Below the pieces are notes generated by a model that was not told where the DNA came from, ran no database searches, and saw only the letters and a list, made by a program, of their open reading frames with translations. From contig JAXRKP010000485.1 in assembly GCA_037039925.1 (NCBI GenBank), forward strand, positions 112,001-176,000: a stretch of 64,000 nucleotides of DNA. Direction: 5' to 3'. Positions 53,285 through 64,000 of the stretch are shown here, in pieces. Numbering within the stretch: the stretch's first letter is position 1; the number at the start of each line of letters is the position of its first letter. The position numbers and the translations under genes were made by a program. Source of the DNA: Doris montereyensis. Its lineage: Eukaryota; Mollusca; Gastropoda; Nudibranchia; Dorididae.

Positions 53285-53435
53285 CAGTAGTCGTTGGATA
53301 AACGCACACCCTTTGGGTGCAGGAAAAAAAGCGTGCTTTTATTTATATGCATACCGTGTGTTTATGAGAACACCTTTATTATATATATAGTAAAAATTTG
53401 GTCAGCAGATGTAGGCATGTGTGCTTTTACGAAGT
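53285..53435 (-). mobile_element. MITE, independent copy
   Basis: Starts CAGTAGTCGTTGGATAAACG and follows the reverse complement of the 45733 element through GCATACCGTGTGTTTATGAG and TATATAGTAAAAATT. The far end is eroded. Its different flanks make it an independent insertion. Confidence 0.6.
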
Positions 53436-54426
53436 GTTACTTTACTGATAAAATGAATTGCTAAATGATGGATGAAAAATTTGAGTTAAAACTGGGTGTT
53501 CCTGCGAGTCAGTTGACTTTGAATTTACAATGATTACATGTGCGAGTACATCGGACATTAAAATGATTATACACGTGAGTGTTGTTCTATGTGTATAGTC
53601 ATCAGTAAGAGGAGGTCAAAGTCGAGTGTTGCCTAATGGCCAAAAAAATCACAAACGGAAGAAAACATGTTGTTACTCATTGCTAGATCTAGTAATAGTA
53701 AATGCCTAGTGTTCAGATTGAAAACACGTCTCTATGCCAAATTTTAATTTTTGGGTTCATTCCTCGAATGGATTGACAAATCACCTGATACCTGTAGTTG
53801 TAGAACACATGATCTAGATATCAATTATCAAGTTCCACAATAGGGCCATTTAACTCATTGACTGCCGGGCCGTTGTCAATTTGACGTTTGGTTGTATAAA
53901 AAATCGCTGTCACTTTATTTTTAAAAGTGGACAAAAACTTAAAAAGCATGCTTACCTGTTTGGAGTTGAAATGCTTTTTTTACAGTGGTGTAAATCTTAT
54001 TTTTTTGTAGGCCTATATATTTTTTTGTTATTTTTCCATATTTTTTTTAAGAATATCAATAATTTTTGGTGGAAAATACTTTTTTTTTGAACAGCCCAGT
54101 ATGATATTTTGAGTCACCTATCCCCTATGTTAAACTATTTATGATAGAAATCACACAGAAACGGTATACAATTACAACAGTAACATACATACACGTTTAT
54201 CAAAATAATAACATCCAACAGAGAAAATGCAGATAAAAAGAGGAATATAAATAATGTGAAAAATCCTCCTCCAATTGAGACTTCAACGTTGAAATCATCC
54301 TCAACTAGTTCACAAATTTCATCGACGGAAATCATCTTCATCAATAGCATTAGCAGATTTCTATCTGGTCACTAAAGTCACTAGTAGTAGTATAACTGTC
54401 TTTAATTAAACAGTTATTGTTTTCTT

Positions 54427-54560
54427 AGGCCCAAGACAGCGGGCGTTGCTGGTAGGTCATACGCCTTTCCTTTCATTCTTTTATTTATCTTTCATCTTGC
54501 TGTTCCTCTTAATTCACCCTGAGATCACCGCAATGGTGGGTGGGCAGGTTAAAATTCAAT
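54427..54560 (+). mobile_element. Tail-type SINE, family C
   Basis: GCTGGTAGGTCATACGCC, CCTCTTAATTCACCCTGAGA, TCACCGCAATGGTGGGTGGG. Confidence 0.75.
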
Positions 54561-55221
54561 AACAGGCCCATACCAAGATTAAGATCTGGAAATACCAGGA
54601 AAGCTGAAATCACTTTCACTATTTTCATTAATTTCTCCTACCCTCTGGCACATAAACTCTTTGTCAATATCAATCACTATCATTGATCATCTTCATAAAA
54701 AATAGTTGCTGAATCAAGTCTCTAGAATTATCTTTTGTATCTGAAGCGATGCCACCATCACCATCATTCATCGATTGCGTGGAATTTTGAGTTTTCATAC
54801 ATTTATCCTTTTTTTCTCCCGCTAGTAAATAATATAAAGTCTGCTGTTAGGCATGAGTAATGGATAAACATGTTAAAAGTGAAAGTAGGAAGATAGTTAC
54901 ATTTCAACGTGGGAGTGGAGAGTGCCAGGACCGACACCAGTCGAACTACGGTAATTAATTGAAGAAAAAAAAATAGCAAAATATGAGACTGAGCAATGAG
55001 GCTGACGGACTCGACTTTGGCAGTGAGTCACAGTCAGCAGTCTCGGTGATTTGACCAATTCCGGTCAGTCACGACAGTCAGTGAGTTTATTGGTTTTTTT
55101 TTAATGACATTCTAAAAAAATCAGTCCATCGCTATGTATTTGATAAAATCATTTTACTAAAACTCTCCATAAGAAGATTTTAGAAAGGGAATTTCTTTCT
55201 AGGAGTAGGTTTCCGATTGAT

Positions 55222-55270
55222 TGATTGATTGAAATCTCCCTGTCCACCATATGCGGTGATCTCATATTAC
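55222..55270 (-). mobile_element. Family C SINE tail, reverse
   Basis: Minus strand GAGATCACCGCATATGGTGG, ACAGGGAGATTTCAATCAAT. A similar short piece lies at 15605-15640. Confidence 0.6.
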
Positions 55271-55420
55271 CGTGTTTATTGTGTGGTCAGTATCATACGC
55301 TTGCTTTGTTATGTGGTCAGTGACATATGCTTCTTGGTGATGTCATATCACTATATCAGTCACCATGTGTTTATTATTATGTGGTCAGTGGCATATCAGT
55401 ACAAGCAAATCGCTTAAGTC

Positions 55421-55498
55421 AAGCTGACCTCGTTTTTCAGGAGAATAAAAAACTTCTTAAAACAAAACTGTTGTGCAGTAAACCTAGCAGTCAGCAGA
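55421..55498. repeat. 78-bp direct repeat, unit 1
   Basis: GCTGACCTCGTTTTTCAGGA to GTAAACCTAGCAGTCAGCAG. Unit 2 is at 56790-56867, directly against the duplication junction. Confidence 0.93.
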
Positions 55499-56589
55499 GA
55501 TAAGCGTGTTGCTTGCAGCCTATTTCAAGTGATTCCATTTGTTGATTTAAATAACATTGACGTCAGATGGTGTGTTGACATCCATAGAAAAGTGTTGGGG
55601 TTTTTCTGGAATGTTCCAATTTCTGGACTCAACTGGATTGCTTGCGACAAAATATGCTTTGCTTTCATGGAGTCATAAGCGTTACATTTATAATATTATG
55701 CAACATAGGAAAGAACAGGATGTGAAGCAGGAGACAACTTTGAAAATGATCATTGCCCATAATGAAATAAATACAAATTGTATTGAATTTACAAGATATT
55801 GGAATGAATTAACATTTAAAATATAATTCTGCCATTTATTAATACATGTGAATACGAGTCTTAGAATTAAATGAATGAGAATAAGTGGCAACTCTACTAA
55901 GGAGACAAACAAAAGAAACCACTCAATTCATGGAGGAATGTTTTGGGATTACATCACAGTATATTACTATTATTACTTAAAACTCATTTTCATTAGACAA
56001 AAAAACGGTTTGATATTTCAAACTTAGTTTTGTACGGATTGAAATGAAAGATTTTAAGTAGTGATGTCCGTGTAAATGTCATAAAACCTGACAACAATAA
56101 TGACAATGTCTTTCACACCTCAGACACAGGAGAGCTCGTGGTGAGAATAAATGCTATCATATAATTTATTGCACATTTGTTTTCTTGTTTTTATTTTGTT
56201 ATTATTTTCATCATTGTGGTCTCCTTTGTCTTGTGTGTGTGGGGTGGGTGGAGGGGAGGGTCAGCAAGATGATTGTCCAGAGGCAATCAACAAAAGATAG
56301 CAGGTAGTGTTGAAACACCATTTTTGGAGTTCCTTGTAAGCAAATCTACCCCTTGGTCCAGGTAGGTGGATCGACACCTAGTCCCAACAGAGACGGTCGA
56401 TAAATCGACTGTGCATGTTAAACTCAAACATCCCTTGGCCGTTTACAGGAAGTCCGGGTAAATTAAGAATCCTACCAAAACCCCGGAGATCACCTTAACC
56501 TTAATTCATAATTTGTGAATGTGTGTCGACTCTAAGAAATAAATGTTATTGTTATTGTTATACGCTGCTTAGCTCTAGCACTCAGAATT

Positions 56590-56745
56590 ACTCCTTAGGC
56601 GGTTGGCGGATGCTATTACTTTCCCAGTCCCAGTGTCACTCTTTCACATTCACCTACCTTATATCTTGCTGTGTCCTCTCTAATTCATCCTGAGATCTTG
56701 ATATGATGGACAGGGAAGATTTCAATCAATCAATCAATCGATCAG
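56590..56745 (+). mobile_element. Tail-type SINE, family C, with (CAAT)n tail
   Basis: GGCGGTTGGCGGATGC ... AATTCATCCTGAGATCTTGA ... GGACAGGGAAGATTTCAATC with four CAAT repeats. A reverse copy of the same tail is at 55222-55270. Confidence 0.7.
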
Positions 56746-56789
56746 AATCAGCTCCCTAGAAAAAGAAATTCTCTCTTTCTAAAATATTT

Positions 56790-56867
56790 CAGCTGACCTC
56801 GTTTTTCAGAGAATAAAAACTTTTAAAAACAAAACTGTTGTGCACGGTAAACCTAGCAGTCAGCAGA
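56790..56867. repeat. 78-bp direct repeat, unit 2, at the duplication breakpoint
   Basis: Same sequence as 55421-55498 with a few indels; the next base begins the ELOA exon 8 copy. The last AG of CAGCAG now sits in front of exon 8 sequence and could act as an acceptor. Confidence 0.93.
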
Positions 56868-57109
56868 CCATACTGCATCCTGAAACCGGTGCTGGACAGA
56901 TGCTCAGCTACACAGTTGTACCAACTGGAAGACTACAACCCTGTAAGTTTAAAGAGAAAAAGAAAACGGGATCAGGAGAGTGGTCAGTCTCTAGGTGTGT
57001 GTGTCGTGCTCCTTTAGAAAGACAGTTTTAATAGGAATGGCTCCTTTTACTTTGATGGCAAAGGGATGGGTGCCAATGCTGGGGATGCTGGTTCAATTTT
57101 GTCTGCCAC

Positions 57110-57560
57110 CCATGTCATTTTCAGTTCAATTCCCTTGTATCGTCTTGCATGTCATTTTCGGTTCAATTTCCTTGTATCGTCTTGCATGTCATTTTCAGTT
57201 TCAAATCCCTTGTATCGTCTTGCATGTCATTTTCAGTTCAATTCCCTTGTTTCGTCTTGCATGTCATTTTCAGTTTCAATTCCCTTGTATCGTCTTGCAT
57301 GTCATTTTCAGTTCAATTCCCTTGTATCATCTTGCATGTCATTTTCAGTTCAATTCCCTTGTATCGTCTTGCATGTCATTTTCAGTTCAATTCCCTTGTA
57401 TCGTCTTGCATGTCATTTTCAGTTCAATTCCCTTGCATCGTCTTGCATGTCATTTTCAGTTCAATTCCCTTGTTTCGTCTTGCATGTCATTTTCGGTTTC
57501 AATTCCCTTGTATCGTCTTGCATGTCATTTTCAGTTCAATTCCCTTGTATCGTCTTGTTT
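57110..57560. repeat. 37-bp minisatellite, copy 2, about 12 units
   Basis: Same array as at 45050 inside the duplicate, with two or so fewer units and different variants. Confidence 0.96.
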
Positions 57561-57735
57561 TCAACCCAAGGCGGTTCTAGTAGTAGTAACACCTAAATGA
57601 GGTTTACATAACATATTTATTCAAGAAAGCATACGAATAAGTATTTCCTGTAGGTAAAAACAAATTCCATTATAAACATAACATCTTAAGTTGTGAAAAT
57701 TCTGTTCTTTATTTCATCAAATTGCTGTGATTATA

Positions 57736-57905
57736 CAGTAGCCGCTGGATAAAAGCACATTCTGCATTATAAACACATGCCTGGCTACATCTGCCGGTCG
57801 AATTTTTACTATATAATAAAAAATGTTCTCATAAAAACACGGTATGCATTAAAGCACTTTTTTTCTTGCACCGGAAGGGCATACGTTAATCCAGCGACTA
57901 CAGTA
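57736..57905 (+). mobile_element. MITE, copy carried in the duplicate
   Basis: Same element as at 45733 with a short internal deletion; duplicated with its flanks, so not an independent insertion. Confidence 0.65.
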
Positions 57906-58227
57906 CTGTGCAACCGTACCACTTTTTACTTACTTACTCTTTCCAATAATGTTATGAATGTTGGTTTTGTGTTTGTACGTAATGAGTTTATTCTCAGAGC
58001 CTTACAGCATTTAGATAGATTTGTACGCTTTTAAATGAATTATTACTATGACAACTATTATTATTATTATTATTATTATGTGCAACTTTGATTTTAAACC
58101 AGTGGTTGTATGGTTGAAGAACGACGTTGGTGACACTTCAGGTTAGAAATCAGTAGCAAAAGAATGAGTCTTACGTCATACCACTGTCTTTGGTCTAAGA
58201 TTGTCCCATCAAGATGTCAACTGTGAT

Positions 58228-58268
<41 letters not shown>

Positions 58269-59444
58269 TATCTCTCTTTGTATTTCAGCAATTTCTAGAT
58301 GAATCTGATGAATTGTGGGAAACTCTTTGTGAGCGAGATTTCCGTGGCGCCAAACGGGAGGAAATGGAATCTTAAGGGAGACAAACAAAAAAGAAACCAC
58401 TCAATTCATGGAGGAATGTTTTTGGGATTACATCACAGTATATGTGCAGATCTAAAATTAGGAATATAATATTAGTCGGATTTATTTAGTTTTTCTAGTT
58501 TTAGGAGATTATATAATCTAAAAGTTGAAAGCCCCCCCCCCTCATTTAAAAAAATAATAATTTAGTGAATTTGAATCTATTTTTCATTGAAGAACGGAAG
58601 CCAAATACCAGAAGCTGAAAGATGTTCTTTCACCAGGACAATATTTCTTTGATTTTAAAAAAACTTAGTTTTGAAATACCGGATTGCTTCAAAAAATGAA
58701 AGAAATTTTCGAGATTGTACGGTGGATGCTTTTTTTTTTTTTCCGTGTAAATGTCTTTTTCGAGAAACTTTAGCTTTGTTTTGTTTGTTTCTCACATCCA
58801 CATTTAAGTTTTGTTAGCATTTTAAAATTGTGCACTATTTTGTTCAAATCTTCCTCTTTTAGTACATATTACTAATGGTCTTGTTTCAACAGCGTTTTTT
58901 GTTTTGTTTGTATTTTTTCTAAAAAAATTAATTAAAAGCACAGTAGTGAACAAGTTTTTATCAAACCAGTGAATCACCATGTTAACAACCCTTCATGAAT
59001 TTTGACATCTTCAAATTTTTATATTTTTTTTCATCAATTCATTTTTGCTTACCCTCTCTTTTTGCTTTTAAATGGAGTAATCTGATTCTTAGCCCATACC
59101 ATGCATAAAAGTAAAAGTAAGAGAAAAGAAAAAATTAGACTATTGTTTAGATTAACTAAGACAAGTGTCTTTTTTTTCTCTCTGGGTCTTTTCGGCACGC
59201 CAAATTGGCCTTTGTTGACACTGGCCAAACCGCTCAAGAGAAGTTCTCAGGCAGCAAAACGCTATGGCACTGGCTGTGTGGTGATGGCAGGCAAAGGCGG
59301 AAGATTCACCAAGGAGACAGGGTCAGGGATCAAGACGTACAAGCCCAGCATCACAGTCCCCCGTCCACAACCCCATGGATGACGACGACAGGCCAAGATG
59401 AGTGCACAGCGTTTGTTGTTTCTGTTTGCTATTGTAAGATACTG

Positions 59445-60080
59445 CGTAAAGTAAAGTAAGTCCGTACTCTGTGTTGAGCAAGGGATGATTGTCCAGAGGC
59501 AGAGGCAGTAAGTTAATCCAACCAACAGTGTTGAGTATAAGGAAATCAGGAGTGAAGTACAATACACAGTGTTGAGTATAAGGAAATCAGGAGTAAGTAG
59601 AGTCCAATACACAGTGTTGAGTATAAGGAAATCAGGAGTAGAGTAAAGTAAATCAATACACAGTGTTGAGTATTAGGAAATCAGGAGTAGAGTAAAGTAA
59701 ATCCAATACACAGTGTTGAGTATTAGGAAATCAGGAGTAGAGTAGTAAATCCAATACACAGAGACGGCCGGAGTATTAGGAAATCAGAGTAGAGTAAAGT
59801 AAATCAGGAGTAGAGTAAAGTAAATCCAATACCAGTGTTTTTAGGAAATCAGGAGTAGAGTAGTGAGTCCAATACACAGTGTTGAGTATTAGGAAATCAG
59901 GAGTAGAGTAAAGTGAGTCCCATACACAGTGTTGAGTATTAGGAAATCAGGAGTAGAGTAAAGTAAATCCAATACACAGTGTTGAGTATTAGGAAATCAG
60001 GAGTAGAGATAAATCCAATACACAGTGTTATATTAGAATCAGGAGAGTAAATTAGAAATAATTGAAATCAGAGTAGAGAA
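59445..60080. repeat. 50-bp minisatellite, copy 2 (degenerate)
   Basis: About 12 units of the 48005 array, many with deletions. Confidence 0.94.
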
Positions 60081-63000
60081 TCTGTGGAAGAAGACCAAGT
60101 TTGTTCAATTTGAAGAAATATTTATCTCATGTCTTCCCCCCGTCTACTCTGTCCACCAACCCTCCGACGTTGTGCCCTGTTCAGACAAAGCGTCAGCTCC
60201 GATGATGGCCAGGCGTTGCAGATGAGAAAGAACATGCGAAGATGATGACAACATTTTTGAAAGATTCTTCATTTATTTCTGAGTGCAAGAAAACGTGTAA
60301 ATTGTTTCTGAAGGAAAGAGTTGTTAATTCATGTCTGCTATGGAAGTACTAAGGTTGTTCCGTAAGGATGAGAGTTCTCAAATTATGGACGGAAAGGGGA
60401 GAGTGTTTACATTATTGTCTCTTGTACTGTAAGACTTAAGTTACATCCCTGAATGGGATGGAGTGTTTTTATTATCATTGGAAGAACATTTCATTGGTTG
60501 AATTATCTCCTGCGGAGATGTTGTGCTGAGAAATTGCTACCTAGGACGTGTATACTTGGCTCTGCCTGTGTTGTCTGTTTCGATTGTAACGTACAATCTC
60601 TGAGAGGGCTGAGGTGGAAGAATTACACACAAAAATTTGGTTTGAAAAAGAAGAAGAAAAGGCTCAGAAATTCTCATCTGGAAAGAGAACATTTGAAGTT
60701 AGGAAGTGAAACTTGTGACAACCGTAGCTGAATTTGGTTCATTCTTTGTGAGATTGACAATGGACAACTGTCAATCTGATGATGATGATTGTAACTCCGA
60801 AATCATCAAATGTGTAGACAATAGACAACTGTCAATTTGATGATGATGATTGTAATAAAATCATCAAATGTGTAGTTAGGACATTACAACTCTGAGCTGG
60901 TGATTTGAAGGAGAATTTATAAACTCATAAATCAGTACATGAAACCCAGTATGACACTTGAGAATGAGAATATATTTTATTAATGCTATCATTATCAAAT
61001 CAATAAATCACCGTTGTACTAAAACAGTCAACATTAATTGTTTAGACATGACAGGTAACTAATGAGATTTCATGATCTTAGTTTATTTTTTATGCCTCAA
61101 AGGTTGTTGAGTTCATTGAATAATGAATGCTCTTACTTTTTATCCATTGTACACCTGTCATAATATTTATTATTATGATGATGACCACAGGAATGTATTT
61201 TACTCTGTGTTTGTTTTATCAGATATCAACTGTATTTGATTTTGAATTGCATGTCTCACCCATGGCTGATGAACTACATGTTTTGGGAAATGTTTTCAAT
61301 ATCATATATGTCTATATGTGAAATGTGTCCAGGGCTTGCAACGGCTGAAACGCTTGTTGCATTGGCATAACAAAACTAGGTCTGCATGTTGTATCTTCTA
61401 TACTGAATCTGGTCAAAGGGTGTCTCGTTATGTATTTTGAAACATGAATTATGTACTGAAACAACTTGTGAAATTAAATATGTTTGAAATGGCCGTGAAA
61501 TATGTCTATTGAACGTTTTGATGTGAAGTTTAAGTAAGTGCAATGATATCTCTTATGTACTGTGAAATATGTTTTTGAAATGTGTCTTTTATGTTTATTT
61601 AAATGAGTGTCATATGATGTATGTAATGGGGCTTAAATCAGTCTCTTATGCATGGGTGCCAGCCAGCAATGGGCAGTTGGCGGATTCAGCTGGTAGGTCC
61701 TACTTCTATCCTTTTGACTTTGACTCTGTCTTCACTTCTCTGTCAACTTAATGTTTTTCCTCATAATTCACCCTGAGATTGCCTTGTTTTAGTGGACGGG
61801 GGGTTAAATGTCAAAGAAATCAAACAAACACAGCAGCTAGCCAGCAAGATCATGAATGCGTCTGGTTCATTTGACAAGGGATCGGAAAACCTGCAGCTCC
61901 GTGCATTACATTTAAAGTGTTTTGCAACTCGTCTTAGCTATTCCACATTCTTCAAAGGATTCGCCAGGAAAGTTCTCCGGCCAATTTTTTTCTCTTAAAC
62001 TTAGTGGGGATGAAAAAGAATAGCCGGCTCAACGAAACTGAGGATTGAAAATGCCATTTGGCTGTCTTTGCTTTCTTGTATATGGAGGTTTATATCGCAT
62101 GTGTCATGTGATCTGTGATTTTATGGTGTGTCATATGTCTCTCATTTGGTTTGTGTGATATGATATTACCTTGTCTGACTTGATTATTTAAACATGCCGT
62201 GTTGTACATTTCACATATGACAATGTGACGCTAATTCTAATGTGTTTTGAATGTGAATGTCATTCATAAAGCGGAGGAGAAATGGTAGGCTCATTCTTTG
62301 GATGATGAAACAATAAATTTAATATGCGGACATCTACTGTAGATTGATGACGGTGTATCTCGCATGAGAATCAACTTTGATCCTGCGTTGACTCTTTTGA
62401 CCGTTTAAGTTTAGTGACCCTTTGTCCCTATGGTGACCCTTTGACTTCTCATGCCAGTGACAAGGAAAAGCGCACTTAGACACTTTCATTAACTTGCTAA
62501 TCTTTCTGTCACAGTTATTTTAATGTCAAGTATTTCTATGTGTATGATGTGGTTTGATACTCAGATATTCTTTGTTTTTTATTATTTTAAACTTGTAACT
62601 TTTAAGTCAGTTGGCACATAGTTTGTCTTACTGTATAAACACACACCCCCCCTCCTCCAAAGTATAGTAATTGTACATATACTATACTGACATGGAGTTC
62701 TGTTGAAATTGTTTGTGAGGACAAACCTCACAAAAGGTTGTGGAAGGAAAAGAAATGTTTACATGGATATGAATTTCACACTTGCCTTGCAATGATTGCA
62801 AATGTTTACATGGATATGAATTTCACACTTGCCTTGCAATGATTGCAAATGTTGCCAGGTGTACACGGAGGATGTTTGTCGTGTAGAGTACGAATTACAC
62901 AATGGCCACGTATGCCCGCGGCCACTATGCGTGTGTGAGTGACTTCCCTTTTGTTTTTGACATCCCTGATGATTTCCTGTTCGTTGCCGGTAATCGACAT

Positions 63001-63849
63001 TCAAATGTCACAGTTTGAAGATTTTTTTGGATTTTTATAATTAGGTGGGCGTGACTGTTTACTACAGGGAAGACTAAGCCAACATTTTAAAATCTTCCAA
63101 CCAAACACCCCCCCCCCCCCCCCCCCCCAAATCAAATAAAAATTCTTTTGGCCTTCAGAAAGATTTCATTTAGTTTTAACTACCAAGCAAACAATTGATA
63201 CAAAACCACTACTAAACATAAGTAACAAATGACATATTTTAAAGAACAAATGACAAATGGCCACAAAGTAAACCAAAGGACGTAATGCATTCATATTCAG
63301 TGGCCGAGGTCAGCCGTGGCTGTGCCACCCAATTGCCGGCCTTGTCGTTGTGACAGGGCAATGTGCTGTGTTGCACGGTTACCTGCACGCATTCACTTCC
63401 TTTGCCAGCCAGTAACGTTGTTGTAGCATCGATACCATCAATTCTATGGGGTATTTTATGATAAGTGTACGTGTATGTACTCTACGTAAACTGACATTGA
63501 AGATTGGAGTTAAAAGATAATCGTGTGTGTGTGTGTGTGTGTCATCTTATGAAATGGTACATAAGTTTATATGTGTGATCTGATATGCAAAGTGATAGTT
63601 TCTGTTGATTGAAGGTAATTAGTATTAGTATTACATGTATTAGTATTATTAATGGCCCTGCATGAAATCTGGCAGGTGTTGCCGGCAGCTCCTTTTCTTT
63701 CCTTTCCTTCTTTTCACCCGTATTTTGTCTTGCTGTTTTCCTCTTAATTCACCCCAAGATCACTGCAATGGTGGATGGGGAAAATGTGGATGAAACAAAT
63801 CAATGAAAACACAGCATGAAACCTGACAACATTTGCATGTATCTTCTTT

Positions 63850-64000
63850 CACAATTTAGGTGAAAATCAACTGAATACATGGTTGCATTTGAGTGGAATT
63901 TAGCTGAATTAATACTTAGATTTAGGTGGAAATCAATTGAATACATGGTTGCATTTGAGTGGAATTTAGCTGAATTAATACTTAGATTTAGGTGGAAATC
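63850..64000. repeat. 66-bp minisatellite, copy 2, cut by the window end
   Basis: Two units of the 52395 array and part of a third. Confidence 0.95.

Larger units (their letters stand above)
53440..55420. other. Spacer before the duplicate, no gene recognised
   Basis: AT-rich sequence with a family C SINE and a reverse SINE tail. Nothing coding is evident. Confidence 0.45.
56868..60248 (+). pseudogene. Broken partial copy of ELOA exons 8-12
   Basis: Exon 8 is present only from PYCILKPVL onward (56868-56942). Exon 9 (58289-58375) ends in an in-frame TAA where copy 1 has the Trp of ESWREL. Exon 10 (about 58588-58620) has lost its acceptor and 3' half. Exon 11 (59192-59399) has lost the AG acceptor and the GT donor and has several indels. 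Exon 12 (60185-60246) has a 1-nt deletion after ATGATGGCC. It cannot encode an Elongin A C-terminus as written. Confidence 0.9.
56868..64000 (+). repeat. Direct duplicate of 44825-52.5 kb (ELOA 3' end and flank)
   Basis: From 56868 the sequence follows 44825 onward collinearly, through the 37-bp array, the MITE, exons 9-12, the 50-bp array, the 3' flank and the start of the 66-bp array, then runs off the window. The offset falls from about 12.04 kb to 11.45 kb because this copy has many small deletions, plus one near 58372 where about 300 bases are replaced by about 70. Long stretches (61-63 kb) are nearly identical to copy 1, so the copy is recent or an assembly duplicate. Confidence 0.93.

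Noticed and set aside
53850..54130. Possible piggyBac element starting TTAACTCATTGACTGCCGGG
   Set aside because: The other TTAA at 54130 has no matching inverted end.

Overview
The window is metazoan nuclear DNA: large AT-rich introns, GT-AG splice sites, many tRNA-derived SINEs and truncated LINEs, and a very high density of minisatellites. The SINE types and compact-exon/large-intron layout suggest a lophotrochozoan, most likely a mollusc; that is an inference. There is no CRISPR array, prokaryotic operon or bona fide rRNA gene.

Two conserved genes account for almost all real coding sequence. On the minus strand, from 25958 (ATG) to 2653 (stop), 12 exons encode a CtIP/RBBP8/Sae2-family DNA-end-resection factor. 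Its N-terminal coiled coil, Cys-x-x-Cys zinc motif, Arg-Tyr-Ile-Glu box and C-terminal Sae2 domain are all recognisable. On the plus strand, from 29269 (ATG) to 48711 (stop), 12 exons encode Elongin A (ELOA/TCEB3). It has a TFIIS-N-like domain, a very large Ser/Lys/His/Glu-rich exon, and the BC-box/Elongin A domain. The genes are head to head, 3.3 kb apart. Exon phases match at nearly every junction, but both genes carry several 1-nt frameshifts, often near short G or A runs. These point to consensus errors or pseudogenisation.

Between the two genes lies an extremely AT-rich island (about 26.5-27.3 kb). It has two small tandem minus-strand ORFs, one a zinc-ribbon-like protein, and a 54-bp palindrome at one end. 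It looks foreign to its surroundings and is the best candidate for an undescribed element.

From 56868 to the window end, the ELOA 3' part (exons 8-12) and its downstream flank (44825-52.5 kb) are repeated in direct orientation. This second copy has lost splice sites and reading frame. It also contains short patches matching the spacer at 55.9-56.3 kb, so it is a mosaic: either template switching or an assembly chimera.

The rest is introns and intergenic DNA filled with minisatellites (units 13-75 bp), microsatellites, SINEs, three LINE 3' ends, a 601-bp TA-flanked pogo/Tigger-like element and a small MITE family. Most long apparent ORFs outside the exons are read-throughs of minisatellites whose unit length is a multiple of three.
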